Of a stretch of DNA of 64,000 nucleotides, positions 24,697 to 35,087 are shown in pieces (within the stretch, counting starts at the first letter, position 1; each line of letters begins with the position of its first letter). The notes beneath the pieces were generated by a model that made no database searches, was not told where the DNA came from, and was given only the letters and a program-made list of their open reading frames with translations. The position numbers and the translations under genes are program-made. This DNA is from Diplonema papillatum (lineage: Eukaryota; Euglenozoa; Diplonemea; Diplonemida; Diplonemidae): NCBI GenBank assembly GCA_030068145.1, contig JAPJBO010001128.1:1-64000 (forward strand), written 5' to 3'.

Positions 24697-25162
24697 TATT
24701 TGAACATTCTTCTTGGCGCTTCCTCAAAAAACTGAAATGAGCCACTAAGGAAGCTACGACACAACACACAAATACGGGCACTGACATCCTTCATCTCAGA
24801 CAACCCACTCGACAAGAACATTGGCTGTGAAACATTGCGTATTAGTTTCAGTGACGAGGGCTACTAAATAGTTTTCAGCCTTTCGGTACATAGGTGTCAT
24901 CTTCACCGATTCCTGTAGCAAGACCGTAATGACACATGCTTATGGGTGCATGCTTAGAGACATTGACAACCAAGTGACTTGGGGAAGAATTTGAAAGAGA
25001 AAAGCGAAAAATGGAACTAGTAGGTACGGTATATTTGGGGTACGTTCATTGGGAAGGCAAGAGGATGGCACGGCTTCCGGGCAACGGATTAAGGTGCACC
25101 CTTCTCTAAACTTAACTGGAAGGAATTCATCAAACCCGATCGGTGCAATCCTCTAGCAGCAC

Positions 25163-25813
25163 TCAAGGGTCTGTAGCAAATTCAGCTCGGGTGGGAGTGA
25201 CCGAGGTCGTGGAACTGGAATGTGATGACGCGTTAGCAATAGGAATAAATGGCAAGGCAGCAGAATCAAGCAATTCCACGCGGTCTTCGCGTGGTGTGAA
25301 GGCGGCAACTTCGGGTAGTTGTGCCAACCAATCACGAATACTTGCCCGTTTACACACCTCTTCCATATGAGCATGCAGTATGCATCGGTGAGGGTTACTC
25401 TTCAGCTCTACCACCCTCGTGACCTTAAGCTTTTTAAAGCCATCTTCTTCCCCAATGGGCTCGACAACTTTCCAATCCAAGGGGTTTTTCTCGCTGTTGT
25501 CGTGAACGAATCCCATTGTCTTAGCATCAAATTTGTAGTGGCACGTTTGTTCGTTTTCTTTTGAAAACGTTCCGCAAAGCGCCAGCCAGTTTGAGCGGTC
25601 ATCCTCGTGAATCCATGAGACGCCGAATTTGCGGCAAGCCTCTTCTGTCTTCAGGATGCGGGCAACTGTCACATCCCCGCGTTTTGCCGAGACCTTACCA
25701 CACACCATGCACACCAGCGGCCTGCCGAAGCTTTGTACGATTGTGTTGTACTGAAGGTTGTGGGAGCCCCCAGTAGTTTTACTGCTGCCTACAGAGTCCC
25801 CCCTGTGTAGCAA
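25163..25813 (-). CDS. Unknown 216-codon protein with CxxC motif
   Basis: Open frame with no family I recognise. Visible features: a CMVCGK motif near residue 36, further cysteines in a CRKFGVSWIHEDD...LALCGTF...CHYKF stretch that could bind a metal, and a serine/threonine-rich end. The coding-like sequence continues upstream of the first Met (a charged, probably helical stretch up to about 26060), so the true start is probably in an upstream exon. It lies downstream of, and in the same direction as, the coiled-coil gene at 26.4-27.3 kb and may be its 3' exon: exon 2 of that gene ends at a CAG|GTATGA that could be a splice donor. Shortened copies are in units 1 and 2. Confidence 0.5.
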   Translation of the reverse strand: MLHRGDSVGSSKTTGGSHNLQYNTIVQSFGRPLVCMVCGKVSAKRGDVTVARILKTEEACRKFGVSWIHEDDRSNWLALCGTFSKENEQTCHYKFDAKTMGFVHDNSEKNPLDWKVVEPIGEEDGFKKLKVTRVVELKSNPHRCILHAHMEEVCKRASIRDWLAQLPEVAAFTPREDRVELLDSAALPFIPIANASSHSSSTTSVTPTRAEFATDP

Positions 25814-26408
25814 ACTTGCCTGAATATCTCGAACCTCATCGCGGCGCCGATTTTCTTCGGTTTTTTTCGCCTGGGCGACAAGGAAATCAACCTTCTCGAC
25901 AAGCCCGTCCTGAGTTTTCGTTTTAGTATTTGCCTGTCTTCAGCATATTTCTTACAGCTGAAGAACGCTGTGACAGGTGCTCTGACAGGTTCTCCACGGG
26001 GGCAGTCACTCCGCATCGCTGCGGAACCGAATCCGGCTGCCTACTGGAGCCGGTTTCTGTTCATGTCCTTTTACTTTTGGGGACTCGTGGTTCGCTGGAT
26101 GCAACGGGTGTAACAATGACTCCTTGGCAGTGGTCTTCTGCACCTATGCTGGTTCTGACAGTCTTCCACCCAAAGAATACCCAGAAAACCCCCGACGGGA
26201 GTGTCACGGGGGTGTCACGGGGGGTGATAATCCCCCGTTTCCCCCCGTGAACCCCCCGTCCGGAAACGGTTCCCCCGTCGGGGGTTACATGTATTGATGC
26301 TTTGGACAGATACTGCCTGGTGAAGGTCTGCCCTCGCGCAATGCACATGTGGGGAGCTGTCTCTACTCCAAGCCCACGACGGTAGACGAGTTCAGTGTGA
26401 TTTCATAC
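25814..26408. other. Spacer with module copy and GC-rich hairpin
   Basis: Contains a copy (about 26062-26145) of the module repeated at 35.1-36.45 kb, recognisable by ggatgcaacgggtgtaacaa, and a G/C-rich dyad at 26187-26286 whose 13-bp outer arms are aacccccgacggg and its complement. Possible small exons cannot be settled by eye. Confidence 0.45.
26187..26286. repeat. G/C-rich inverted repeat, 100 bp
   Basis: Outer arms 26187-26199 and 26274-26286 are perfect 13-bp complements. The interior is rich in G and C runs and can pair further. It could fold as DNA or RNA; no terminator role can be claimed in a eukaryote. Confidence 0.6.
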
Positions 26409-27298
26409 CTGGGGAGGTGCTTGCGCAAGCAGGGTCAGTCGCTTCTGGAATTCCACCAGTTGATTCTGGAATGCCACCAGTTGATTCTGGAATGCCACCA
26501 GTTGCTGATTCAGTGACTTCTTCTCCTCCTCCAGCGACTCGTGTGTGGAAACAAGACGAGCACTTGGTTTACCTGGTTTACCTGGTTTACCAGCCGTTCG
26601 GTCGGATTCGTCCCACCCACCGAGAATTGTAACGCGCTCGTTGAGCTCCAAGACTGCGACATGCCCATCGACGAAGCCGGCGATCAGCTTCTTCTTACCC
26701 TCCACTTCCGCCACCTTTGCCTCCACTTCCGCCACCTTTGCCTCCACTTCCGCCACCTTTCTCTTGAGTTCATCCTTCTCGGTGTCCAGAAGTTTCCTGT
26801 CGTCACATTTCTTCTCGTCGACCGCATCCGTTATCTCCGCATCGCCTCCCTAGTGGTTGTATTTTATATGAGATGACCCTTGTATACGAGAAGCGAAAAC
26901 AAGAGAGGCTCGTGCACAACCACACAAGTGGAAAAGTGCCTCGAGCTATTCGAGCGAGGACGTAGCATGCTTGCCCATTCCAAGGTGCACGTTGTCTCGA
27001 AAATACAAAGGCGTTGACTGTGGCTAGTCGCTGAAGGGGCAGCCTTGATTGCTTTGATCAAACTCACACAAAAGCTGAAGGATGCAACAGCGAATACCTG
27101 TGAACGTGATGATGCCGGCTTGTCGTGTGCTTGCGATGGGGCTGCCAGGTTCTGATACTCCGGCTGCATTGTTCTGGTTTCTTGGACTTCTTTCTTTTCG
27201 GGATAGTGTTCCATTCTTTCGTCTCCCCTTCCCAACCCCCTTCCCAACCCACTGACTGGAGTTATTGAGTTGGTCTCCAACTGACCGGGTACAACCAC
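26403..27298 (-). CDS. Coiled-coil protein gene, class B (two exons seen)
   Basis: Exon 1 (27098-27298 from the first Met, another Met at the MEHYPEKKE start) ends at CAG|GTATTC. The intron 26850-27097 ends in CACTAG, and exon 2 (to about 26409, or to a stop at 26403) keeps the same phase. Exon 2 begins GGDAEITDAVDEKK, then heptad-like EVEAKVA repeats, a middle segment with VDGHVAVLELNERVTILGGW, a KPG repeat, and a second coil with FQNQLVA repeats ending RLTLLAQAPPQ. No known domain; probably a rod-like protein. It lies 166 bp downstream of a pPolB stop, the same arrangement as at three other loci. Further 3' exons are possible. Confidence 0.55.
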
Positions 27299-27463
27299 AT
27301 TTCAAACCCATGATTAGATAACCTTGTGCCTCTCTAACCTGCGCAGGTATCATTAACGTCCCCCATGCGCTTGGACGACTACCTTACGACACCAACACAC
27401 TAACCAACTAAGACATCACTAATTCATTACCGTCACAGGCTTCGCACCAACACACCACAACCA
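27299..27463. other. Short spacer between coiled-coil gene and pPolB stop
   Basis: 166 bp. It is homologous to, but diverged from, the spacer at 16856-17156 (shared gcctctc, ctgcgcag and acgtccccca blocks). An exact copy lies at 56555-56719. Confidence 0.6.
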
Positions 27464-30400
27464 CTAATGATAAGCCCTCGTCGTCACCCCATCTGCAGCA
27501 ATCCACCGCTTGTCATCGAAGGCACTGAACGCGCGCTTACCCATCGACATCGTGTACAGCTGATGCCCTCGGCTCTGGGTGGTCTTGAATTAATTCAACG
27601 TCTTGATCCACCCGCGTCTCCAACACTCTACGATAGGTGTCGATGGTGAACTCTTTGGCGCACCGCATCGGAACACCCTTGGCTTTGCAGTCGGAGTAGC
27701 CGTCGTGAGTTGTGTAGGCATAACTCTTAGCGCGCAAACAGACGACTTCCTTCAACAGCTTCTCCGCAGTCTCGTGTTTGAAGTACCCCGATACCTTAAT
27801 AAGAATATAAGTTGTGGTCCTTGGGGAAATTACTGAAGTCGAATTCTTCGGCTGGGGACGAGCTTGTCGTGGAAGAAGCCCGCCATCAAGATCTTCGAGT
27901 AGTCGAGAATCTGACTTCCAACATACACAGGTTTGTCGAGTTTGACGCTGCACTTGCCGTGGGTGATGATCGACATGTTGTTGATGTCTTGGCGGCGTTT
28001 GAACCGGAACTTGCTCTGCTCGCGGATGAGGTTCTGTTCGTCGCTGGCGGATGTGATGATGGCGTCGGTTCGGCCACGGACGTTCTCCATGGTCTTGCCG
28101 AAGATCGCGTTGTTCAGGAGTTTGTACAACCCTTTGCCGAAGTCGCTGGTTGCTTGCTGACGGAGAGCGGAGTTGAGCTCGATGTATGGTTTGAGCCACG
28201 CGCTCTGTTGGAAGGTGATGCCGCGGTGGACTGCGGTGACGACGAGTCCGTGCTTGATGGCGAACTGGAGCTGTTCGATGTTGATGATGTACTTCTCGCG
28301 CTTCTTGAAGTCGGCGATGAGCTTTGGGACGGCGCAGAGGGGGACGTCACCAAGTGCCTGCTGTTGGTAGTCGCTGAGTTCGTCGTGTGCGATCGATCTG
28401 TTGTAGGGAAGCAGGGGGAGATCGTCGTGGAGTTCGTGTAGGCAGCGCCCGGAGCAGGCACAGTCTGCTTTGCAGTGTTCAGGATATTCAATGTCGACCT
28501 CGAAGACGTAACCTGTGCTGCTCTCGGGGTTGTAACACGACGTGAGATGAAGGACGTTGTCGACCGTGAGGTTTGGGATCCACTTGAAGCCGCTGTGAGG
28601 GAGGTTGCGCATCATCGAGTGCCCGTAGAGGTTGTTGGCGTCGACGTAGATCATCTTGTTCGTGACGTCTGGCGTGTTGTCAGTTCCTTGGGCATGTCTC
28701 TCGATTGCGCACGTGAATCCGCCACGTTTCTGAGACTCGAAGAAGAGGTACATCTCGTGGTCGGTGAGGTGTTCGAGCTTGACCTTGGTTGATCGCAACA
28801 TCGCAGCCCATGTGAAGGAGCTGAGGGAGATGAAGTGGCAGGGATCGAGTTTGTGCGTCGACATGAGCTCGTCTCTGAAGGCTCTCATCACGTCGGCAAG
28901 TCCACAGACGTCGAGCTTGAGATAGAAGTCGTGGTAGTCCTTGAAGGATTCGAACCCCATGATCTCCCAGACCTTCTTGACGTGTTCGATGTCGGAGCTG
29001 TCTGCCGCGGCTCCAGTGAGGCAGTCGAACCAGATGGATGGATCGTCAGAGACCTCTTGTGCTTCGGGATCATTGTTGATCGATCGGTGTTGGAGCTTGG
29101 ACGGCGCGTCGAACCACGAGTAGGGAAAGACTTGCTTGCGGAGGAGGAGTTCGAGTGTGTCATCATCGGCGGGTCTCTTGAGGTATGTTTCGATACACTG
29201 CTTCATGCACGTCCGCTTCTCGATCGGCAGCGAGTTGATGTGCGTGGCAAGCGACGCCGTTGAGCCGAGGATTTGAATCGAGTCCCTCACCGAGATCGAC
29301 CAGTTGTCCTTGGCGGTCTTCGTCTCACCTGTCTTGTCCGTGTAGGTGCGCTTCTGATTGAGCTCGATGCACATGGTTCGCTCGGACGTGTTCTCGATGA
29401 TGTTCACGCAGTCGTTGTCGATCGAGTCCCGCTGGGAGAGCATGGTGTAGACGTGGTGGTTGTCGTAGCCGCGAGCGTTGTGGAAGTACAGTGGAATGGT
29501 GCCGGATCCTTCTCGGATGAGCTTGTTGCAGTTGTTGCAGGCTGCCGCTCGGTACTTGTTCGTGAGATGGCAGTGGTCACGGACTTTCGGGTTCTTCTCG
29601 GTGAAGGGTCCCTCGCAGTAGTGGCAGGTCGTCGCGAGGTCGTGCGCTTGCTGCTGATCGCTGGTGATGATCATGCTGTTGGGATCTTGGTAGCGGCTTC
29701 TCTTGAAACCGATGAACTTGTTGATGTCTGTTGCAATGGCTTCAAGGTGCTTGCTGAAGCTAGCGAGAACGATCTTCTGCCATTCGTCTGCAGTCAGTAC
29801 TCCTTGCGGTGGCGTTGGGTAGACGAACTCTCTCCGTCCTGTGTAGTTGACCTCGGGATCGACGTCGAGCAGAATGAAGTAGCTGGCGGCGAGGTGCTTC
29901 TGGATGTTCGAAGATCCATCGTTGACCTTCTCGAGGATGGATTCGAAGTCAGAGTACAGGACGAACGGCTGTTTGACGGTTGCGTGCACCTGCTTGAACT
30001 GGATTGTAGAACCCTTCTCGGGCATCTTCACCTTGCACGTTTCGTTGTTGACGCACAGGCGGAAGTGGGCGTCGAGATTCTCCTGCGACTTGAACGTGGA
30101 TGAAAGGCAGTTGCGACAGATGAGGGTGTGTCGATCGGGAAGTCCCACGAACGTCTTGAAGTTCTTGATCCAGACGAAGTGGTTATTGTGAAGCAGGAGG
30201 TCGATGTGGTCTCTGTCGGGAGATTGTCGGGCGCTGTTGTAGAGAACGTTCGGCTTGCCGCTGTCCCACTCGAAGACGCTGATGGAGACTGGGTTTGCTG
30301 CTTCGAACGCCTTGACATCTTTGAGACCGGTCGGGTAGTTCACCATGGAAAAGTTGTAGCAACTCGGTTTGGGTAGTCCTGAGGTGTAGACGTAGTTCTT

Positions 30401-31417
30401 GATATCCTGAGGGTTCTTCGCTTTGCCATCGAGGTACACACGCTCGAACGCCATGACAGCGTACATGAAACAGCAGTTGTCTTCGTTCTTGACGTTGATG
30501 CAGCACTTCTTGTTGTTGATCGCGGCCGGGAGCTCGACGTAGGAACCGCCTACCTTCGCGATGGTGTGGTAGATCTCGATCCAGATTTTCTTCAGATTCT
30601 TGAGAGACCCTCCAGACCTGCCGCCATCTTGCTGTGTCTGCTCAATCCATGCTGTGAGGACGCTGTCGTAGTTGATATCTCTGGATTGATACCGATCCGT
30701 GTGGGCAAAAGTTCTTTCCTCGATGTCTCCAGATGCTGCAAACTCGATATCGGCAACAATCTTGTAAACGACCTTCACAGCTCGCTGGTTATCAAAAACT
30801 CCGTTGATGATCGGCTGAGCTGCTTCCTTGATCTTGTGTGTCAGATCAGCAGTCAAGTTGAATCCGTAGTTGGTTGGAAGGTTTATTTCGATGACATCCA
30901 TCCCCTTCTTGTTCTTGATGTTGATCTGAGTCTGCGTCTTCAGTTGCTGCTGCTGTGAGTGGAAATCCGTAGCTCGCTTCTTGAAGGCTTTGTGTTCCTG
31001 CTGCTGTTGTCTTCGAATCTTTTGGACGGACTGCTTTGCTCTCTGTTCGCGGTCTTTGCGGAATTCTTCGAGAACCTCATTCTTGTACTTCTGACTTGCT
31101 CGCTTGCCTGTCTGCTCAAGCTTGTTTAGGAAGAAAGTCTTAAAGTCCGCACTTTCGAGATCTGACTTCTTGGTGGTCTTCTTCAGCTTTGGGGGTATTG
31201 CGATGGTCTTCACGAAGTCCTTGTACTCTCGTGAGATCCGTGCATTTTCGAGCTTGGTTTCTCGTGTCTGCTTCTTCTCCTGTTTCTGCTGTTCTTTCGG
31301 GAGGTCTTTGAGCTTCTGCTTCTCCAGCTTCTTCAGGTCGTTGAGCTTGTTCTGAATCACGAGGAGCTCTGCTTGGAGCTTCGCCTCTTGATCTCTGATG
31401 TTGGCTAGTGTGTCCAT
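27464..31417 (-). CDS. Protein-primed DNA polymerase B, Polinton/adintovirus type (longest copy)
   Basis: Fossil copy of a Polinton/adinto-like element's polymerase. The main open frame is 27830-31417 (1195 codons), with C-terminal coding sequence continuing to 27464. In order: a charged coiled coil (about 1-165), the family's N-terminal region, a CxxC...H...C finger (434-455), Exo I LYSDFES (487-493), a CHYC...RDHCH...CNNC zinc cluster like endonuclease VII-type fingers (598-630), Exo II FHNARGYDNH (645-654), Exo III YLKLDV (832-837), Pol A YVDANNLYGHS (924-934) and Pol B NNAIFGKT. Such polymerases start replication from a terminal protein. No capsid, integrase, ATPase or protease gene is visible nearby. 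It is near full length but looks broken in about one or two places. Third-position composition and intact motifs suggest it is young. Confidence 0.88.
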
Positions 31418-31919
31418 TTTGAAGCGGCCAAGCTGGCATTAAAGGCTGGCTGATTTGGTTGACGACTTGGAGGCTTATGATGGTTGGTTGGGCTAGATTT
31501 GGGGGTAGTGGTTGGGACGGGGCGAGATTCGGGAATCGTGCTTTGGGGTTTGGGATCGTGATTGGGGTGAGGCGTGAAAACTCCCATTTTTAGAGAAATG
31601 CAACTTGACTTTAGCCCTCGAACTCGAAAATGTTGTTCTTTTGTTATGTGGCGAGTCTCCTGTGAGGTCCTTGCTAGTTTCAGAAATTCTGCCAGATGTG
31701 AAGAAAGTGCGAAGGTGAAGGATAGTGTTTGGTTGGAATCTTGGGTGGATGTGGAGGTGAGGATGTGGGAGAATTCTTCGAAGATAATAAAAAGGCAGGG
31801 CGTACATGAGCAGGGGGGGGGCAACTTTTTCTGGCCATTTATTATCTTCGGAATCCCGAAATACCTGGAGGTGGCTGAGTGTGGCCTGAACCTATCTACT
31901 CCTGGCCCCTGAGCTAAAG
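31418..31919. other. Upstream region of the pPolB gene
   Basis: 500 bp without a convincing gene. It would hold the pPolB promoter if the gene were expressed. No TATA-like element stands out near the ATG. Confidence 0.4.
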
Positions 31920-32252
31920 GTGCCTGTCCCACCAGCTTCTAATTTGACCATAGACAGGACAGAAGTGCAGACGGCAGCTAGGTTGAAAGAAGCTGGAAAA
32001 CAACAGGCAGAAGAAGAGGAAGAAGAAGAGGAAGAAGAACAGGGTAAAATTTTTGCAACTCAAACCTGGGGCAGTCAAGCTTTCCCCTCTGATGATGAGC
32101 AGGAGACTGGGGAGCCTGCTGAGGGTTCAGTAACCCCAGGCACAATGTTCCACAGCCCTGTCTTCGAGCCAGAGCCCAAAAGAAGGAAGCTAATTCTCAG
32201 ACGCCCCTGGAGACTGGGGACCCCTGCTCCACCTTCTCCAACCAGCCCATGA
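31920..32252 (+). CDS. Small acidic open frame with basic patch (doubtful)
   Basis: 110 codons beginning with GTG, not ATG, with a run of about 15 Glu/Gln residues and a PEPKRRKL patch that resembles a nuclear signal. No family recognised. It may be an exon of a longer gene or chance; the GAA-rich run alone gives an open frame. Confidence 0.25.
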   Translation: MPVPPASNLTIDRTEVQTAARLKEAGKQQAEEEEEEEEEEQGKIFATQTWGSQAFPSDDEQETGEPAEGSVTPGTMFHSPVFEPEPKRRKLILRRPWRLGTPAPPSPTSP

Positions 32253-32390
32253 GCAACTACAGAACTGGCTTCAGGCTCACACAAACTCTTGATATTGACC
32301 ACACGGCTTTTTCTCCCTTTTTCTTGATTTCACTTCACAGTTGTTTGTTCAATCCAAACACTGAACCAACTTTCACTTGCACTTGAATCA

Positions 32391-32658
32391 GCAGCTTGTT
32401 TGTTCAGACTCAAACACAGCTTCAGCTCCTCGGTTGTTTCTTCACACCAGCTTGTTTGTTAAGACCCAAACACAGCTTCAGCTCTCTCTTGACTTGTCCA
32501 AACGCTGCACCAGCATTTTCGAATCACCAGCTTGTTTGTCAGACCCTAACACAGCTTCAGCTCTTTCTTGACTTGTTTCTTCATTCCAAACACTGACCTT
32601 TCACTCAGCATTTTCGAATCACCAGCTTGTTTCAGACCCAAACACAGCTTCAGCTCAG
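32391..32658. repeat. Degenerate tandem repeat, four copies
   Basis: The block cagcttgtttgtcagaccca followed by aacacagcttcagctc recurs at about 32391, 32449, 32527 and 32621, separated by variable sequence with shared pieces (ttttcgaatcac, cttgacttgt). No coding role is evident. Confidence 0.7.
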
Positions 32659-32950
32659 CTGTGTTTCAGCTTTTTCTCATCAACGCTCTTTTGCTTGTTC
32701 ACTTGTTTTGCTCATAGCTTGATCACAGATTCGTTAGTTGTGTTGGTGGGAAGTCACAAAGCACACAAAGAGCTACAGGGAGGGGAAAAAGAAAAATGGG
32801 GGAAAACGCCATCCAGGGTCACAAGGCCTGGACAGTCACTTGTGGCTGAGCTGTTGAGTGACCCATATTGTTGAGCAGATCACAATCTGAACTTTTGGTC
32901 TGGACAAGAAATCTGAGATTTGGCCCAGCAAAAAAAAAAGTTGGGTTCGC

Positions 32951-32991
32951 AAATCTCAGGTTTCTTGTCCAGGACAAGAAACCTGAGATTT
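32951..32991. repeat. Short perfect palindrome, 20-bp arms
   Basis: Arms 32951-32970 and 32972-32991 (aaatctcaggtttcttgtcc and its complement) are separated by one base. A third, partial copy of the arm is at about 32902-32921. Confidence 0.85.
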
Positions 32992-33333
32992 CGCGTTTGC
33001 AAAATCTGACACCCGCCAAGAAGATCCGCTGCTCTTGTGTGTGAAGCAGGTTTCTCGGGATCTTGGCAAGCAGCTCCGGTGGGAAAGGCCCGAGGTGGAC
33101 CTGGAAGTGCCCGACGTATTTCACTGTCCGCGGGAGCTCGGCTGGGATGGTGTCATCGGGCACGTCATCGTCGGTTGGGGTGGGCATGAAAATAGAATGT
33201 TAAAAACATTCCTATGCAAGAATGGAGAGGTTGTAAGGACACATGAAAGAGCAGTATGTAGACAGACAGTTTCGAAGGTCAATATTATACTCCCTAGGTC
33301 GGTTCCTTCTCTTCAGTAATATGCCGACTTCTA

Positions 33334-33665
33334 GTGATCCGCCTTCGTTACGCAGATCCAAAGTCGACCCAGGGGCAAGATAGGCCAGCGTTGCAAACAA
33401 CGTGGCTGATGAAGCAGCCATTAAAGCTGATGAACTTGAAGTCAGAAATACAAACGGAGCATTTTTCTATGGAAGAAATGTTTTGAAGCAGCGAAGAAAA
33501 GGCAAAGAGCAAAGGACAGAAAATAAAAAGGGGGAAGATGGGGCAGTGCAGCGCCAATGCCTGTTTCATCAGCTTTAATGGCTGCTTCATCAGCCACGTT
33601 GTTTGCAACGCTGGCCTATCTTGCCCCTGGGTCGACTTTGGATCTGCGTAACGAAGGCGGATCAC
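33334..33665. repeat. Perfect 101-bp inverted repeat with 130-bp loop
   Basis: Arms 33334-33434 and 33565-33665 are complementary without a mismatch that I can find, starting gtgatccgccttcgttacgc. The loop (33435-33564) is A/G-rich and has no gene. I see no flanking target-site duplication, so it could be a foldback element, a recent inverted duplication or an assembly artefact. Confidence 0.85.
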
Positions 33666-34068
33666 TTTGCACTGGCGGAGCACGATGATGGAATCAAATT
33701 GGGCCCGACCAGTACACTGCGCGAAGGCACCCTGGTTAGGCTTCGGGCCTTGTACAACAGCAGCGAATTCGTTTGACAGCCCCTTCGACATGAGTAAATG
33801 ATATACGGGGGGTTAGCACTTGTTGTCATGCTCAGGGTCGACGGGACCAGAGACTGTCTTTTCTTTTGAGCGGTAGAGCTTGCCAGGCAGCATTGAAGCA
33901 CTCTCCTGTTACGAGTGTGTCTCAGATCAGATGGGATGGGGTATTAGTAACCGGATAGCAGTTTTCATTCGTGATGATCCCCCGTTGCACCATGTCGCTG
34001 GGCTATGATTAAACTGATAAGCCTCGTTTTCTTGTGCGTGTTGTGCCGGTGGCGGTGAGGATTCATTT
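33666..34068. other. Gene-free spacer
   Basis: No recognisable gene or repeat beyond short open frames in several phases. Confidence 0.4.
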
Positions 34069-34990
34069 TCAATCGGAGTCGGTGGCATGTGTCGTCTGCG
34101 TGTCTTCAATGTCCATATCGCTTGCTTCCGCGGTCTCTCTCGCGTAAAACGCGGCCTGACGCCTCTCGTTGTACGAAACGCGGTACTCAAGGAACCTCTT
34201 AAAACGCTCGGGGTTAGGGTGCAAAAAAATCTTACATTGGCAGGAGGTGCTGTCGATGGTTATTGCGTTATTGAATGCAGACACCCACTCTTCAAGCGCA
34301 GAGGGCATGGTGAATTTTGCTTTGAGAATTAAATGTGGTTTACCGTCGACGATCTCTTCACCGAGGTAGCTGAACGTGACTTCGGGTGGATCAGCATCCA
34401 TCGCTGCGTGGAGCCCCGCAGGTAAGATCAAACGATTAGCCTTGTCAACCTGTTCGGAGGGGGCACAGCTTTTTTTGGGTTTGAGGCGCGCCCAACTTAC
34501 GCCGGCTGTCTTACCCATGCGCCCGAACCAGCCACTCCTGATTGGCGACTCGTTCTCTATCTCACATGTGTCCAACTTGCTGTGCAGAGATGATGATGTG
34601 GGAGAGGACGGGTTATTGTAAACTTCGTCAAAGCGTTTGCGGTCAGGAGAATCGCGGGGGTCGTAGTTCGCAGCGAGCGTCTTCCGCAGTGATGCTGGTG
34701 GAGAAATGGACTCAGTCTCACAGAAAACAGAGAGCAGATTATTGGAAATAGTCCATGCGCATGTTGCGATTTGTCGAGAGGCCAGGTCGGCAGCGGTCTC
34801 CGACTGGAACACAGCTTTGATAACGTAGTCATCGCGGTCAGCAACGATAGATTCGTTGAATGCGAGATTATTTTCAAGGATGGAGAGTATCTTTTGGCGC
34901 AGTGACAGAGCCCGTGCCCCATGCTGCAGTCGTTGCTCAAGCTGGACGTACTGAGCCTGTTTTGTTGTGATGTGTAAGCCCTTTCGATCC
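34069..34990 (-). CDS. Unknown protein, 3' exon of about 300 codons
   Basis: The frame is open from a possible acceptor near 34990 to the stop at 34069; the first Met is well inside it, at 34812. The upstream part (QYVQLEQRLQHGARALSLRQ) looks helical. The middle is Ser/Pro-rich; the end has a compact FSYLGEEIVDGKPHLILKAK segment and a CQCKIFLHPNP segment. No family recognised. It lies downstream of, and in the same direction as, the coiled-coil gene at 36.75-37.37 kb, a position comparable to that of the 216-codon frame relative to the class B coiled-coil gene. It may be a variable C-terminal exon. Confidence 0.45.
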
Positions 34991-35087
34991 GTTTGGATTA
35001 AGGCTCTCTCGAGCCATGAACTATCCCTTGAAACCCAGGTTCGCCGTGAGTTGTCTTTACAGCTTTGGCAGCGGTCTTCGCAAGTTT

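Larger units (their letters stand above)
17157..25813. repeat. Composite repeat unit, copy 3
   Basis: Third head-to-tail unit, ending in the most complete copy of the unknown 216-codon gene. To its right the sequence continues into the coiled-coil gene and longest pPolB copy and not into another unit. Confidence 0.9.

Noticed and set aside
27464-31417. A complete Polinton or adintovirus
   Set aside because: No capsid, integrase, packaging ATPase or protease gene and no terminal inverted repeats were recognised around the polymerase.
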